Below are positions 16,448 to 25,721 of a stretch of 64,000 nt of DNA, piece by piece. The notes below the pieces were generated by a model that worked only from the letters and a program-made list of their open reading frames with translations, had not been told where the DNA came from and did not search any database. A program made the position numbers and the translations under genes. Numbering within the stretch: position 1 is the first letter of the stretch; each line of letters opens with the position of its first letter. Source of the DNA: HXMU1420-13 sp965601825 (GTDB lineage Bacteria > Bacteroidota > Rhodothermia > Balneolales > Balneolaceae). The stretch is taken from contig OZ271839.1 in NCBI GenBank assembly GCA_965601825.1, positions 992,001 to 1,056,000 of the forward strand. Reading direction: 5' to 3'.

Positions 16448-19198
16448 ATGATCACCGGGGGAGTACGGATCTTAGCCTCAGTGGCTTTGGTACTATTTTT
16501 TACTCAAATCAGTTTGGGGCAACTTACAGTTCAGCACCAACAACCCACTGTGTTTAACAGTAATGAGGCGAATTCACTCGAATTCTTCATTCCCGGAATA
16601 AATCCGATCGACATAATAGATGCTCTACTTTTCTACAGAAACGAAGGTGATAACAGCTACTCACAAATAGAAGTCCCATATGCAAATGGTGTTTTTCTGG
16701 CGAATTTAACACCTGAAATGTTAGTTGGTACAAGCTTTGAGTACTACTTTCAGCTCTCACTCCGCAGCTTAGATCAGGATATATTTTACCCTGATAATGT
16801 GCCATCTGAGAATCCATTGAAAGTTGACATAGTTAATGAACCAATTTCTATAGAACCTGAGATTGAGAAAAATCGATTAGAAGAAGTTGAGTTTACTATT
16901 CTATCACCCCAACCTGGAAATGGACTTGAACCTGATGATGCATACATAGCGATCGCACTTTACTATGATATTGCGGAGATACCTGAAGGTAGATTTAAGC
17001 TCTTTTTAAATAACATTGATGTTACAGCAGAAGCAGATACAAGTGACTACTTCATATCATATGCACCTAAAGATTTAGCTAGAGGTAATTATCAGATTCG
17101 CCTCGATTATGTGACTAGTAATGAAGTCTTTGATATAGCAGAATGGAGTTTCAGAATTGTTCGACCTGGTCAGGCTAATGTTATTAGTTTAGGGCCGGAT
17201 ATTAAGCCAAAAGGTAGAGTTGAATTAACCGCTAGAAACCAAGTCATTGCCGGGGATCCAAATAATGCTTACACAGCAAGATCAAGCTTAAGTGGTGAAT
17301 ACGGGAAATTCAGGTATTCATTGAATGGTTTCGCAACATCACAAGAAGAAGCACGACTTCAGCCTCAGAACAGATTTTCGTTAAACATGAATTTGGGAAA
17401 ATGGTGGAATTTTGAAGCTGGTCATGTATTCCCTCAATTGAGCAAGTTTACCATTTCTGGTAGACGAATATATGGTATCAACACATCTCTTCATTTGTTA
17501 TGGGAAAACTTAAATGTCCAATTTGTATATGGTGAGTTGAGTCGAAAAGTGACGAATTTGTACACATCCATTGATGAAGAATTTGTCTATCTCGATTCTA
17601 CTCAAACAACTGTTGTAGATACAACATATACTCTGGGACTTGAAAGCGGTGGTAGAGGTACTTTCAAAAGAAATATTATTGGTGGTCGAGTTGCACTAGG
17701 TAACCCAAGATTCTTCCAAATTGGTGTTCAAGCGATGAAAGTTGAGGATGATACAACCTCGATATATAATGTAGTTGATTACTCAAATATCCTTGCTGGA
17801 CCGACATCATTACTCAGTGGCCTATCTATTGCAGGTCAGCAAAGATTAACTCAATCTCCTGATTTATTAAGGGTTGATGGTGGAGGAGTCCAGCCAAAAG
17901 GTAATTTGGTAGCTGGATTGGATTTGCGTTTTGCTTTTGATGACAACAGGGTTCGGTTCCAAACTGAAACAGTTGCTAGTGCACTGAATAATGATATTTA
18001 TGGAGGTCCATTAACGGCGGAAAGAGCGTCAGAATTAGGTTTTGATGACATCGAACAATCCGATTTGGATATTTTATCTGATATCGCTCAAATCATCATT
18101 ATTAATGAGAACATTAATGTGTTGCCTCTGCGTGTAACAGGAATTGGATCTGATACCACGGATACAGAAACAGAGATCTTCTTTCCAACAGGTATTTTAG
18201 GATCGAATACAGAAATCTTCATGATCTACCCTAAGAATACTTTCCGTTTACAATATAGATGGGTAGGACCGGATTTTGTTTCGTTAGCAAATTCAACCAT
18301 TCGAAAAGATATTGCCGGTTTTACAGCTTTAGATAGGTTTAGATTATTTGATAATCAACTGTATGTAACGTTGGGTTATGAGCGTTTAACTGATAATGTT
18401 ACCGATACAAAAGATGCTACAACTGTAAGTTCTTCATTCCGTTCTAATCTAAGTTGGTATCCGGTTGATCAGCGACTACCGCGAGTAAGTCTAGGCATGA
18501 GACTCAGAAATCGTGATAATGGAGTAGTTAGATTCAATCCATTAGTTCCTGCTTCTGCAGAAGCTGCTGCATTACAAAACCTCCAGATTGTTGATGGTGA
18601 TACGCTTGTAACACCTACACCAAGAGTGAACGAAACTATAAATCTAAATCTCTCAGTATCTCAACAGCTTGAGCTGGATGAGTCGGTACATGATGCTACA
18701 TTATCTTTGGCAAACCTTAACACAACTGATGATGTGTTTGCTTTCGGAGACATAACCAATAGATCTTATTCATTGAATGTATCATCCAGATTCAATCAAT
18801 TGCCATTGAGAACTCAAGTTGGATTATCAATTAATCAAACGGAGTCTGGATCTGGGCAGTTGAAGATTGATATTTTTGGAATCTATGCTGGTGGTACTTA
18901 TTTCTTGATGGACGGTGATTTACGAGTGAATGGGCGACTAGCTTTTACATCAAATATTTCGGAATCGAGGTCGCTTGAAATCGCAAATTCTGACGACACT
19001 TCATTGTTAAATGACTATTATATTCTCAGTCAAACTCTCAATAAATCAGAATTCAATACGTACGTATTTTTGGCTGGCGCAGAATACCGCTTAGGTACTA
19101 ATCAATCCTTAGTTTTTGATTCTAACTTCACATCAGTTTCTGGTGGAAGTGGACTAAATGATCGTCTTGTTCAGCTGCGCTACGTCTACCGTTTTTAA
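16448..19198 (+). CDS. Large outer-membrane beta-barrel protein of the FecR/cyclase unit
   Basis: A 916-residue exported protein without a family I can name. A signal peptide (about residues 1-24, ending SLGQL) is followed by beta-sandwich-like regions (about 30-230, with SYSQIEVPYANGVFLANLTP and FKLFLNNIDVTAEADTSDYF). From about 250 to the end are alternating strands typical of an outer-membrane barrel, finishing in the sorting signal LRYVYRF. It lies 54 bases after the FecR gene, across a small hairpin (16407-16422), and 3 bases before the CHASE2 cyclase. The order suggests it is the surface or outer-membrane part of the same signalling unit. The ligand is unknown. Confidence 0.75.
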   Translation: MITGGVRILASVALVLFFTQISLGQLTVQHQQPTVFNSNEANSLEFFIPGINPIDIIDALLFYRNEGDNSYSQIEVPYANGVFLANLTPEMLVGTSFEYYFQLSLRSLDQDIFYPDNVPSENPLKVDIVNEPISIEPEIEKNRLEEVEFTILSPQPGNGLEPDDAYIAIALYYDIAEIPEGRFKLFLNNIDVTAEADTSDYFISYAPKDLARGNYQIRLDYVTSNEVFDIAEWSFRIVRPGQANVISLGPDIKPKGRVELTARNQVIAGDPNNAYTARSSLSGEYGKFRYSLNGFATSQEEARLQPQNRFSLNMNLGKWWNFEAGHVFPQLSKFTISGRRIYGINTSLHLLWENLNVQFVYGELSRKVTNLYTSIDEEFVYLDSTQTTVVDTTYTLGLESGGRGTFKRNIIGGRVALGNPRFFQIGVQAMKVEDDTTSIYNVVDYSNILAGPTSLLSGLSIAGQQRLTQSPDLLRVDGGGVQPKGNLVAGLDLRFAFDDNRVRFQTETVASALNNDIYGGPLTAERASELGFDDIEQSDLDILSDIAQIIIINENINVLPLRVTGIGSDTTDTETEIFFPTGILGSNTEIFMIYPKNTFRLQYRWVGPDFVSLANSTIRKDIAGFTALDRFRLFDNQLYVTLGYERLTDNVTDTKDATTVSSSFRSNLSWYPVDQRLPRVSLGMRLRNRDNGVVRFNPLVPASAEAAALQNLQIVDGDTLVTPTPRVNETINLNLSVSQQLELDESVHDATLSLANLNTTDDVFAFGDITNRSYSLNVSSRFNQLPLRTQVGLSINQTESGSGQLKIDIFGIYAGGTYFLMDGDLRVNGRLAFTSNISESRSLEIANSDDTSLLNDYYILSQTLNKSEFNTYVFLAGAEYRLGTNQSLVFDSNFTSVSGGSGLNDRLVQLRYVYRF

Positions 19199-19201
19199 TC
19201 T

Positions 19202-21373
19202 ATGGCATCTAAGAAAAGCGTTAAAAAACCTCTTTGGATTTATATTGGTATAGCGCTGTCGACATTCGTCTTCTCATTATTGATTTCAATTTCTGAGACT
19301 ATTCAGAAAGTTGAGCATTCAATCAAAGATTCAATGTTCGAAATTAGAGGACCATTATCGGTAGAAGACTCACCGATTGTTTTGGTAGCAGTTAGTGAGA
19401 AGGCTGATTCTGAAATCCCCGAAAAATGGCCCTGGCCAACAAATGTTCATGCAAAGCTTGTTGAAAATTTAAATCGAGCCGGGGCAAAAGCAATTCTGTT
19501 TGATATTCTATTTCCGCAGAACGATGAGTTTGACCAAGCCAATGATACGTTGTTTGCTGAAATGATTTCAAAGTATGAAAACGTAGTTCTTGCAGGTGAT
19601 ATTGAGCAAATTGAAACCAGAGAAGGGGTACAACGAACCTCAATTTTTCCCATTAATGTACTCATGGAAAACAGCCCAAATCCAATTGGGCTTGTAAGTA
19701 CTAATCCTGATATCGATGGATATGTTCGTGTTTATAATTTTGGCCGAAACTACTTAGGGAATAGTTATTTGATGCTTGGGCTTGAAGGACTGAAAGTTTA
19801 TGAAAGCATAGCTGATTCCTTAGTTAGTCCATTAGATCCAAATTCAAGAGACTCCTTTTTTAATATTGGTGATTACAATATTCAGAGAGAGACATTGAAT
19901 TCTTTTATAATAAATTATTATGGCCCTGAAGGGATTTTCCCTCAATATGATTATGAAGTAGTAATTGATGATCCTGACTACACAACTGTAATGGAGGCAG
20001 AAGCTTTTGAGATTAACTCATTTGATGACCCTGAATTTGGAATCGGCTTATTATATGATGAGGTTTTTAAAGATAAAATTGTAATTGTAGGCTCAACGAT
20101 GCCTGTTTTACAGGATTTCCATCCAACTCCATTTTCAAGTGCGGATTTCCCCCGCCCCGGTTTCGAAATTCACGCACATGCACTTCAAACCATTTTAGAT
20201 GGCAATTACCTTAAGAGTCAGAAGGATATTTATCGCTTATTATTGATGATAATTGCAGCTTTTGGGATAGTATTCTTCAATCGAAAATATGGGGCCGCCT
20301 GGGGCTTTGGATTTACCGTGGCAATAATGATTGGCTACTATTTAATAGCAATACAGGCTTTTCTAGTTACTCAATTATTTATAAATGTAAGTGGTGTTTT
20401 GATAACCGTATTTTTTAGCCAGGTTGGTACTGTTGGTTATGAATACATCAATGAGCAGAAAGAAAAACGCCGAATAAAAGGGATGTTTTCGTCCTATGTA
20501 TCACCAACTTTGGTGGATCAAATGATTGAATCTGGTGAGGAACCTAAGCTGGGTGGTGAAGACACATACATGACAGCTTTCTTCAGCGATATTGTTTCTT
20601 TTTCGACATTCTCTGAGAAGCTGGAGCCAAAACAATTGGTAACATTGATCAATGAATATCTTACTGCGATGACAGACATCATTAATGATCAGGGTGGTAC
20701 GCTGGATAAGTTTATTGGTGATGCAATTGTAGCTTTCTACGGGGCACCTGTTTTTATCAAAGATCATGCACTCAGAGCTTGTATAACCTCTCAATTAATG
20801 GAAAAAAAACTAGCTGAACTTAGATTGAAGTGGGTTAAAGATGGTACATGGCCGGATATTGTACACTATATGCAGCATCGAATGGGGATGAATACCGGTG
20901 ATATGGTAACTGGGAATATGGGTTCAGAACGGCGATTCAATTATACAATGATGGGTGATAACGTGAACCTGGCAGCCCGTTGTGAAAGTGGTGCAAAAGC
21001 ATATAATGTATTTACTATGGTCACCGAATCGACCAAACTGGAAGCTGAGAAATTTGGTGATGATTGTCTTTTTAGAAAGTTGGATACCATCGTGGTGAAA
21101 GGTCGTACAAAACCTGTAACTATGTATGAAATTGCGGGTTTGCGAGCTGATGCATCACAACAATTATTCGATTGTATTGGTCATTATGAGCAAGGTATGG
21201 ATGCATATTTCAAACAAGAATGGGATCAGGCTATTGGGCTCTTCAATCAGTCGTTATCTCTTGAAACTCATCCTAAAAATCCTTCGCAAATATTCATAGA
21301 ACGATGTGATTTAATGAAGGCAAATCCTCCCGGTAAAGATTGGAATGGAGTCTTTGTAATGACTTCAAAATAA
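19202..21373 (+). CDS. CHASE2-domain class III adenylate cyclase
   Basis: A 723-residue inner-membrane receptor cyclase that should make cAMP. An N-terminal helix (about 13-32) leads to a periplasmic CHASE2 sensor domain (about 40-345), then three membrane helices (about 347-415) and the cyclase catalytic domain (about 450-640). Key residues are present: metal-binding Asp in AFFSDIVSFSTF near 458 and FIGDAIVAFYGAP near 503, the adenine-specifying Lys in LDKFIGD, and GDNVNLAARCE near 583. A C-terminal helical region of about 70 residues resembles a TPR. It is the last gene of the four-gene unit. Confidence 0.9.
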   Translation: MASKKSVKKPLWIYIGIALSTFVFSLLISISETIQKVEHSIKDSMFEIRGPLSVEDSPIVLVAVSEKADSEIPEKWPWPTNVHAKLVENLNRAGAKAILFDILFPQNDEFDQANDTLFAEMISKYENVVLAGDIEQIETREGVQRTSIFPINVLMENSPNPIGLVSTNPDIDGYVRVYNFGRNYLGNSYLMLGLEGLKVYESIADSLVSPLDPNSRDSFFNIGDYNIQRETLNSFIINYYGPEGIFPQYDYEVVIDDPDYTTVMEAEAFEINSFDDPEFGIGLLYDEVFKDKIVIVGSTMPVLQDFHPTPFSSADFPRPGFEIHAHALQTILDGNYLKSQKDIYRLLLMIIAAFGIVFFNRKYGAAWGFGFTVAIMIGYYLIAIQAFLVTQLFINVSGVLITVFFSQVGTVGYEYINEQKEKRRIKGMFSSYVSPTLVDQMIESGEEPKLGGEDTYMTAFFSDIVSFSTFSEKLEPKQLVTLINEYLTAMTDIINDQGGTLDKFIGDAIVAFYGAPVFIKDHALRACITSQLMEKKLAELRLKWVKDGTWPDIVHYMQHRMGMNTGDMVTGNMGSERRFNYTMMGDNVNLAARCESGAKAYNVFTMVTESTKLEAEKFGDDCLFRKLDTIVVKGRTKPVTMYEIAGLRADASQQLFDCIGHYEQGMDAYFKQEWDQAIGLFNQSLSLETHPKNPSQIFIERCDLMKANPPGKDWNGVFVMTSK

Positions 21374-21374
21374 C

Positions 21375-21406
21375 TTGCCTCTTGAAGCTGATTAGCCGTA
21401 TCTTTA
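21375..21406 (+). promoter_or_regulatory. Promoter candidate of the SRP RNA
   Basis: TTG at 21375-21377 and TATCTTTA at 21399-21406, ending 8 bases before the first RNA base. The -7 sequence is identical to the one before tRNA-Ala (14222-14229). The spacing of 21 to the TTG is longer than the usual 19-20. Confidence 0.45.
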
Positions 21407-21414
21407 CTGTTCTA

Positions 21415-21512
21415 GGGCAAGTCCTATACAGTCAGCTCCCTTTGAACTCCGCCAGGACGGGAACGTAGCAACGGTAAATTGGTCGTAGCGACGTGATATA
21501 GGTCGCTTGCCC
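21415..21512 (+). ncRNA. ffs: Small bacterial signal recognition particle RNA (4.5S type)
   Basis: This is the RNA scaffold of the signal recognition particle that pairs with Ffh to target membrane proteins. The 98-base RNA closes with GGGCAAG (21415-21421) against CTTGCCC (21506-21512), and CCTATA against TATAGG just inside. The apical Ffh-binding loop is clear: CAGG, then ACG-GGAA-CGT (a GGAA tetraloop), then AGCA, around 21454-21470. A T-run (21514-21519) follows the closing stem as terminator. It fills most of the gap between the cyclase and ypdA. Confidence 0.92.
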
Positions 21513-21517
21513 GTTTT

Positions 21518-22474
21518 TTATTTTAATGAAGCAGCAATGTGTTCAGCAATTTGGTCGGCGTGAACTCTAGAATTCTCAATAAAAAGTCTGCTCGTATCCA
21601 TCCCACCACAAACAACACCAGCTACATACATTCCTTTGCGGTTTGTTTCTAATGAATTTTCTTCGTGTACAGGCATGCATTTTTCATCATCAGTGAGTTC
21701 AATTCCAAGTGCTTCCATTAGTTTATAATTTGGGTGATAACCAGTCATTGCCAGTACAAAATCATTTTCAATTGTGACTTCGCCATCAGGAGTATTTAGT
21801 ACAACTTCTTTCTCCCTTATCTCTTTTACTTCAGAATTGAAATAGGCCTTTACCTCACCAAACTTAATTCGATTTTCGATATCAGGTTTTACCCAATATT
21901 TAACTGATTTCTTGATTTCTCCATATCGTATCGCCATAGTGACATTGGCATTAGCCCTGAAACATTCAAGGGCCACATCAACACCGGAATTCCCAGCACC
22001 AATTACCAAAACATTTTGCCATGCATAAGGATGGGGTTCGTCGTAGTAATGCTTCACTTTTGGTAAATCTTCACCGGGAACATTCATCTTGTTTGCTGTA
22101 CCATAAAATCCTGTTGCAACAACTACTTTTTTAGCTTCATAAGTAGCTTTATCAGTGGTAATGGTGAAGTTTCCATTTACCCCATCAATTCTTTGAACTG
22201 ATTCATACAAATTGATCGGCAATTCATAATGTTCAGCAGCTCTTCTATAGTATTCTAGTGCTTCACTTCTTGTCGGCTTTGAACCGTGTGAGATGAATGG
22301 AATATCACCAATTTCCAATCGATCAGAAGTTGAGAAAAAGGTCATATTCGTTGGATAATTGTACAGTGAATTAACCAGACAACCCCGTTCAATTATCCTA
22401 AGTGGAATTCCTTTTCTCTTGAGTTGAATGCCTGTAGCCAGCCCAATTGGACCGGCACCTATTATAATTACCAT
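21518..22474 (-). CDS. ypdA: YpdA-type putative bacillithiol disulfide reductase
   Basis: A 318-residue flavoprotein of the thioredoxin-reductase fold. FAD-binding GAGPIGLATG is at residues 6-15 and the NADPH-binding GAGNSGVDVALE is at about residues 157-168. The family-specific N-terminal segment around YNYPTNMTFFSTSDRLEIG is present, while the CxxC redox pair of true thioredoxin reductases is absent. YpdA proteins reduce oxidised bacillithiol, so this organism probably uses that low-molecular-weight thiol. It is transcribed towards the SRP RNA with only 5 bases between them. Confidence 0.85.
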   Translation of the reverse strand: MVIIIGAGPIGLATGIQLKRKGIPLRIIERGCLVNSLYNYPTNMTFFSTSDRLEIGDIPFISHGSKPTRSEALEYYRRAAEHYELPINLYESVQRIDGVNGNFTITTDKATYEAKKVVVATGFYGTANKMNVPGEDLPKVKHYYDEPHPYAWQNVLVIGAGNSGVDVALECFRANANVTMAIRYGEIKKSVKYWVKPDIENRIKFGEVKAYFNSEVKEIREKEVVLNTPDGEVTIENDFVLAMTGYHPNYKLMEALGIELTDDEKCMPVHEENSLETNRKGMYVAGVVCGGMDTSRLFIENSRVHADQIAEHIAASLK

Positions 22475-22518
22475 ATGAATTTATCTTTTGTGATAAGACG
22501 TGGTAAGATAGCAATCCA

Positions 22519-23466
22519 TTACTCGTTTAACCATGAAACTATTGTTTTGTTCAACCAATTTTCCGGATTGAATTGAAAACCTACATGTCCACCTTTTTTT
22601 GTAAAGATTGTGCTGATATGCTGATTTTGTTCAATGATTTCAAATGGAGCAAATCTTAGAGGAGTAAGTGTATCCTGGTGGCTATGAATTATTAATAAAG
22701 GTATTTCAACTTGATCAAGGAAATATTTCGAAGAGCAGGAATCGTAGTAATCAATTGCATCTTTAAATCCGTGAACAGGTGCCGTAACCTGATCATCGAA
22801 ATCAAAAATGGTTGTACCATCAAATTCAGGAAGATCCGGATAATGAACTTTCTTTAGTTCTAATTTTGATTTCAGTGTTCTCATGAATCGATATTCATAA
22901 ATTCGATTTAATCCCTTTTGAAGATTGTAAGAACCAAGCTTTAAATCGAAGGGAGGAGATACCGCAACCGCTTTCGAAACCGGATGATTTCTGCCTAATT
23001 CTCCTAAGGATTTGATCATTGCATTTCCGCCTAATGAAAAACCGGCTGCATAAATGGGAGAATTTGGAAAGCTCTTAGTGATCCAATCAAATAACGTGTT
23101 GTAATCGGATGTTTCTCCGGAATGGTAAAATCGTTTCTGTCTATTTAAACGCGATCCACATCCACGAAAATTCATTGCTACACAAGAGTAGCCTGCTTTA
23201 TGTAGTTCAGACATTAAATTCCTGATGTAAAAGCGTTCAGAGTTACCTTCTAATCCATGAAACAAAGCTACAACCGGTTTGTTTGGATCACCTTTAACTA
23301 CATCTAGTTCTAGAAAATCATCATCTGGAGTATCTATTTCAATTCGACTACAATTAACCGTAGATACTTTTCTGAACTGAGAGGAAACTACAGTGTGTAC
23401 ATGTGAATTAAATGCCCACCATTTGTTACTATAAGAGGATTTAATTTGGTTAAAAGATTCTTTCAA
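22519..23466 (-). CDS. YheT-like alpha/beta hydrolase
   Basis: A 315-residue cytoplasmic hydrolase of the YheT/ABHD-like family. HGLEGNSERFY (about 70-80) forms the oxyanion region, AGFSLGGNA supplies nucleophile Ser144, and later HSHQDTLTPL and KGGHVGF supply the acid and His. The family hydrolyses esters of unknown physiological identity. It starts 44 bases upstream of ypdA on the same strand and may share its transcript. Divergent from the Ppx/GppA gene. Confidence 0.85.
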   Translation of the reverse strand: MKESFNQIKSSYSNKWWAFNSHVHTVVSSQFRKVSTVNCSRIEIDTPDDDFLELDVVKGDPNKPVVALFHGLEGNSERFYIRNLMSELHKAGYSCVAMNFRGCGSRLNRQKRFYHSGETSDYNTLFDWITKSFPNSPIYAAGFSLGGNAMIKSLGELGRNHPVSKAVAVSPPFDLKLGSYNLQKGLNRIYEYRFMRTLKSKLELKKVHYPDLPEFDGTTIFDFDDQVTAPVHGFKDAIDYYDSCSSKYFLDQVEIPLLIIHSHQDTLTPLRFAPFEIIEQNQHISTIFTKKGGHVGFQFNPENWLNKTIVSWLNE

Positions 23467-23589
23467 GTTTGAATTGCTTTAATTGCGATCAAAGGTAGAG
23501 TTTTATGAGTTTTGTAGAAAAGAATCGTTTAGTTTTTAGTAGTTCTCTATAGAATATGGTACAATCAAAATATCAAGCTGAAGGGATTC

Positions 23590-25140
23590 ATGAATTCGCC
23601 ACTTTTTTTAAAACGATTAGCCGCCATTGATTTAGGGACAAATTCTTTTCATGTCGTAATCGTTGATTTGTATTCTGATGGTAGTTTTCGCTCGATTGAT
23701 GATCTCAAAGAAATGGTGGAATTAGCTAAAGGTGGGATTGGCAAGCGACTAAACAAAGCTGCTTTCGAGCGTGGAATATCAGCATTGAAGAAAATCAAGA
23801 TCCTTTGTGATTCCTATCAAGTTGATCAAATTCTGGCTTACGCTACAAGTGCAATTCGTGAAGCTGAAAATGGTGGCGACTTCATTCAAACCAGCATTGA
23901 TGAAATAGGAATAAAAATTAATGCAATACCCGGGGTAGTAGAGGCCGAGTTAATAGGGTATGCTGTTCAACATGGACTTAAACTTTCGGATGAACCTGTA
24001 CTTGTTGTTGATATTGGCGGCGGCAGTGTTGAATTCATTTTGCTCAACAATCATCATTTCAAACATTTGATGAGTAAAAAGCTGGGTGTTTCGAGAATGG
24101 TGGACATGTTTAAACCAAATGACCCAATCGATGAAAAAGGTATTCATGAGTTGGAAAAATATTATGCTCAAGAATTAGAAGGTTTGAGTATTGTTCTAAA
24201 AGACAATCCTACTAAAACTATGATTGGCTCATCAGGAACAATGCAAGCAATTGGATTAATGATTGCGACACGTAAAGGATTATCTGTTGATGTGACACTC
24301 AATGAATTAACCTACACTAAAGAAGATTTCTTTCAATTTTATAATTCATTTATCGGGTTGAATGAGAAAAAACGGACAAAAGTACCTGGTATGGATTTGA
24401 AAAGAATTCGATTTATAAATACCGGTGTTGTTTTGGTGAATTGGATAATTCAAAACCTTGGAATTGAAGAGGTGAAAATATCCACCCAAGCTCTCAGAGA
24501 AGGCATCATCATCCGACATATTAAATCGGAAATGAAGGGAGAAGTTATCAATGAAGAATTAAGTGATCCTCGCAGAAGAAGTGTGTTTGAATTATTGAGA
24601 AAGTGTAATTGGCATGAAAGCCATTCCCGCCATGTAACACAAATGGCGCTAATCCTTTTTGATGAATTAGTGAAGGATTTGAATTTAATATCAGCAGATC
24701 GTGAGCTTCTGGAATACGCCAGTTTAATGCATGATATCGGGTACCATATTTCACATACCGGTCATCATAAACATGCTTTATATCTAATAAAAAACGCTGA
24801 GCTAAGAGGATTCACTCAAGATGAAATCGAGATTATGGCAAATGTTGCCAGGTATCACCGAAGATCTACTCCTAAAAAAAGGCATTTAGAATTTTGGTAT
24901 CTAAACAAAGACTTGAGAGATAGGATCAAGAAGTTATCTGCAATTCTTCGTGTTGCTGATGGACTTGATCGAAGTCATTACCAGAATGTGAAAAGCCTTG
25001 AAGTTCACCTATCTAAGAAAAAGATCGAATTAACTATTTCTACAATTGATGAACCTCAACTCGAGATTTGGGGAGCGACTCGTAAATCAGAACTATTGAA
25101 AGAAGTAACCGGTAAGAAATTAGATATTCGAGTAGTTTAG
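23590..25140 (+). CDS. Ppx/GppA family phosphatase with HD domain
   Basis: A 516-residue exopolyphosphatase or pppGpp phosphatase. The actin-like N-terminal half has the phosphate motifs AAIDLGTNSFHVVIVDL (about residues 11-27) and DIGGGSVEFIL (about 141), plus SSGTMQAIG. The C-terminal half (about 325-500) is an HD domain with HESHSRHVTQMA and MHDIGYHISHTGHHKHA. It hydrolyses polyphosphate and/or pppGpp and so may affect the stringent response; sequence alone does not decide which. A purine-rich GAAGGG precedes the ATG. Confidence 0.9.
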   Translation: MNSPLFLKRLAAIDLGTNSFHVVIVDLYSDGSFRSIDDLKEMVELAKGGIGKRLNKAAFERGISALKKIKILCDSYQVDQILAYATSAIREAENGGDFIQTSIDEIGIKINAIPGVVEAELIGYAVQHGLKLSDEPVLVVDIGGGSVEFILLNNHHFKHLMSKKLGVSRMVDMFKPNDPIDEKGIHELEKYYAQELEGLSIVLKDNPTKTMIGSSGTMQAIGLMIATRKGLSVDVTLNELTYTKEDFFQFYNSFIGLNEKKRTKVPGMDLKRIRFINTGVVLVNWIIQNLGIEEVKISTQALREGIIIRHIKSEMKGEVINEELSDPRRRSVFELLRKCNWHESHSRHVTQMALILFDELVKDLNLISADRELLEYASLMHDIGYHISHTGHHKHALYLIKNAELRGFTQDEIEIMANVARYHRRSTPKKRHLEFWYLNKDLRDRIKKLSAILRVADGLDRSHYQNVKSLEVHLSKKKIELTISTIDEPQLEIWGATRKSELLKEVTGKKLDIRVV

Positions 25141-25165
25141 CTATTCTAGCAGCTTATGAAACAGT

Positions 25166-25636
25166 TCAGTTTCTATTAAGATTGTCATGAGCACGTTTTA
25201 ATTCATCCGGTAGCTGTCCTGATTGTTTTAAGTATTCATACAACTGCTCTTTGAACTTAACTTGTGCTTTTACACCGGAACGCTCACCAAAAAAGGCACC
25301 AATAATGCAAGAGAAAATCACTGTGGCTATATACATGAATTTAACATTACCATAGAGCCCACCATCGTAAATAAAGCTCCAAATTATAGGAACAATGGCT
25401 ACAAGAAATCCAATCAGATAGGGCAGATTACTTGACCCATCAAGGCGTCTCATGAATCTTCGACTAACTACAAAGGTGATGTTTAAATAGACCAATCCAA
25501 AAGCTGTCAGAAAAAGTGAACCCACTATGCCTGGATCAGCGATTTTTGGTAGGAAATCTGAAGTGAAAAGCGTGAAAGCGCCTGATATAATAAGTACTCC
25601 GGATAAGTAAAATGAAAGTCGAGGTAGGTTATCCAA
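25166..25636 (-). CDS. Small four-helix membrane protein, unknown function
   Basis: A 156-residue protein with four predicted membrane helices (about residues 7-25, 36-56, 70-90 and 100-118) and a charged C-terminal cytoplasmic tail. I recognise no family. The only usable start in frame is TTG (25636), because a stop codon lies a few codons upstream. It lies alone between the Ppx/GppA gene and the EnvC-like gene, both on different transcripts. Confidence 0.6.
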   Translation of the reverse strand: MDNLPRLSFYLSGVLIISGAFTLFTSDFLPKIADPGIVGSLFLTAFGLVYLNITFVVSRRFMRRLDGSSNLPYLIGFLVAIVPIIWSFIYDGGLYGNVKFMYIATVIFSCIIGAFFGERSGVKAQVKFKEQLYEYLKQSGQLPDELKRAHDNLNRN

Positions 25637-25721
25637 CTTGGTGATATATTTTCTTGGTTAACATGAAAATTACAAACAGCTACAGGCAATTAAAACCAGT
25701 AACTCAATGAAAAAGGAATTC

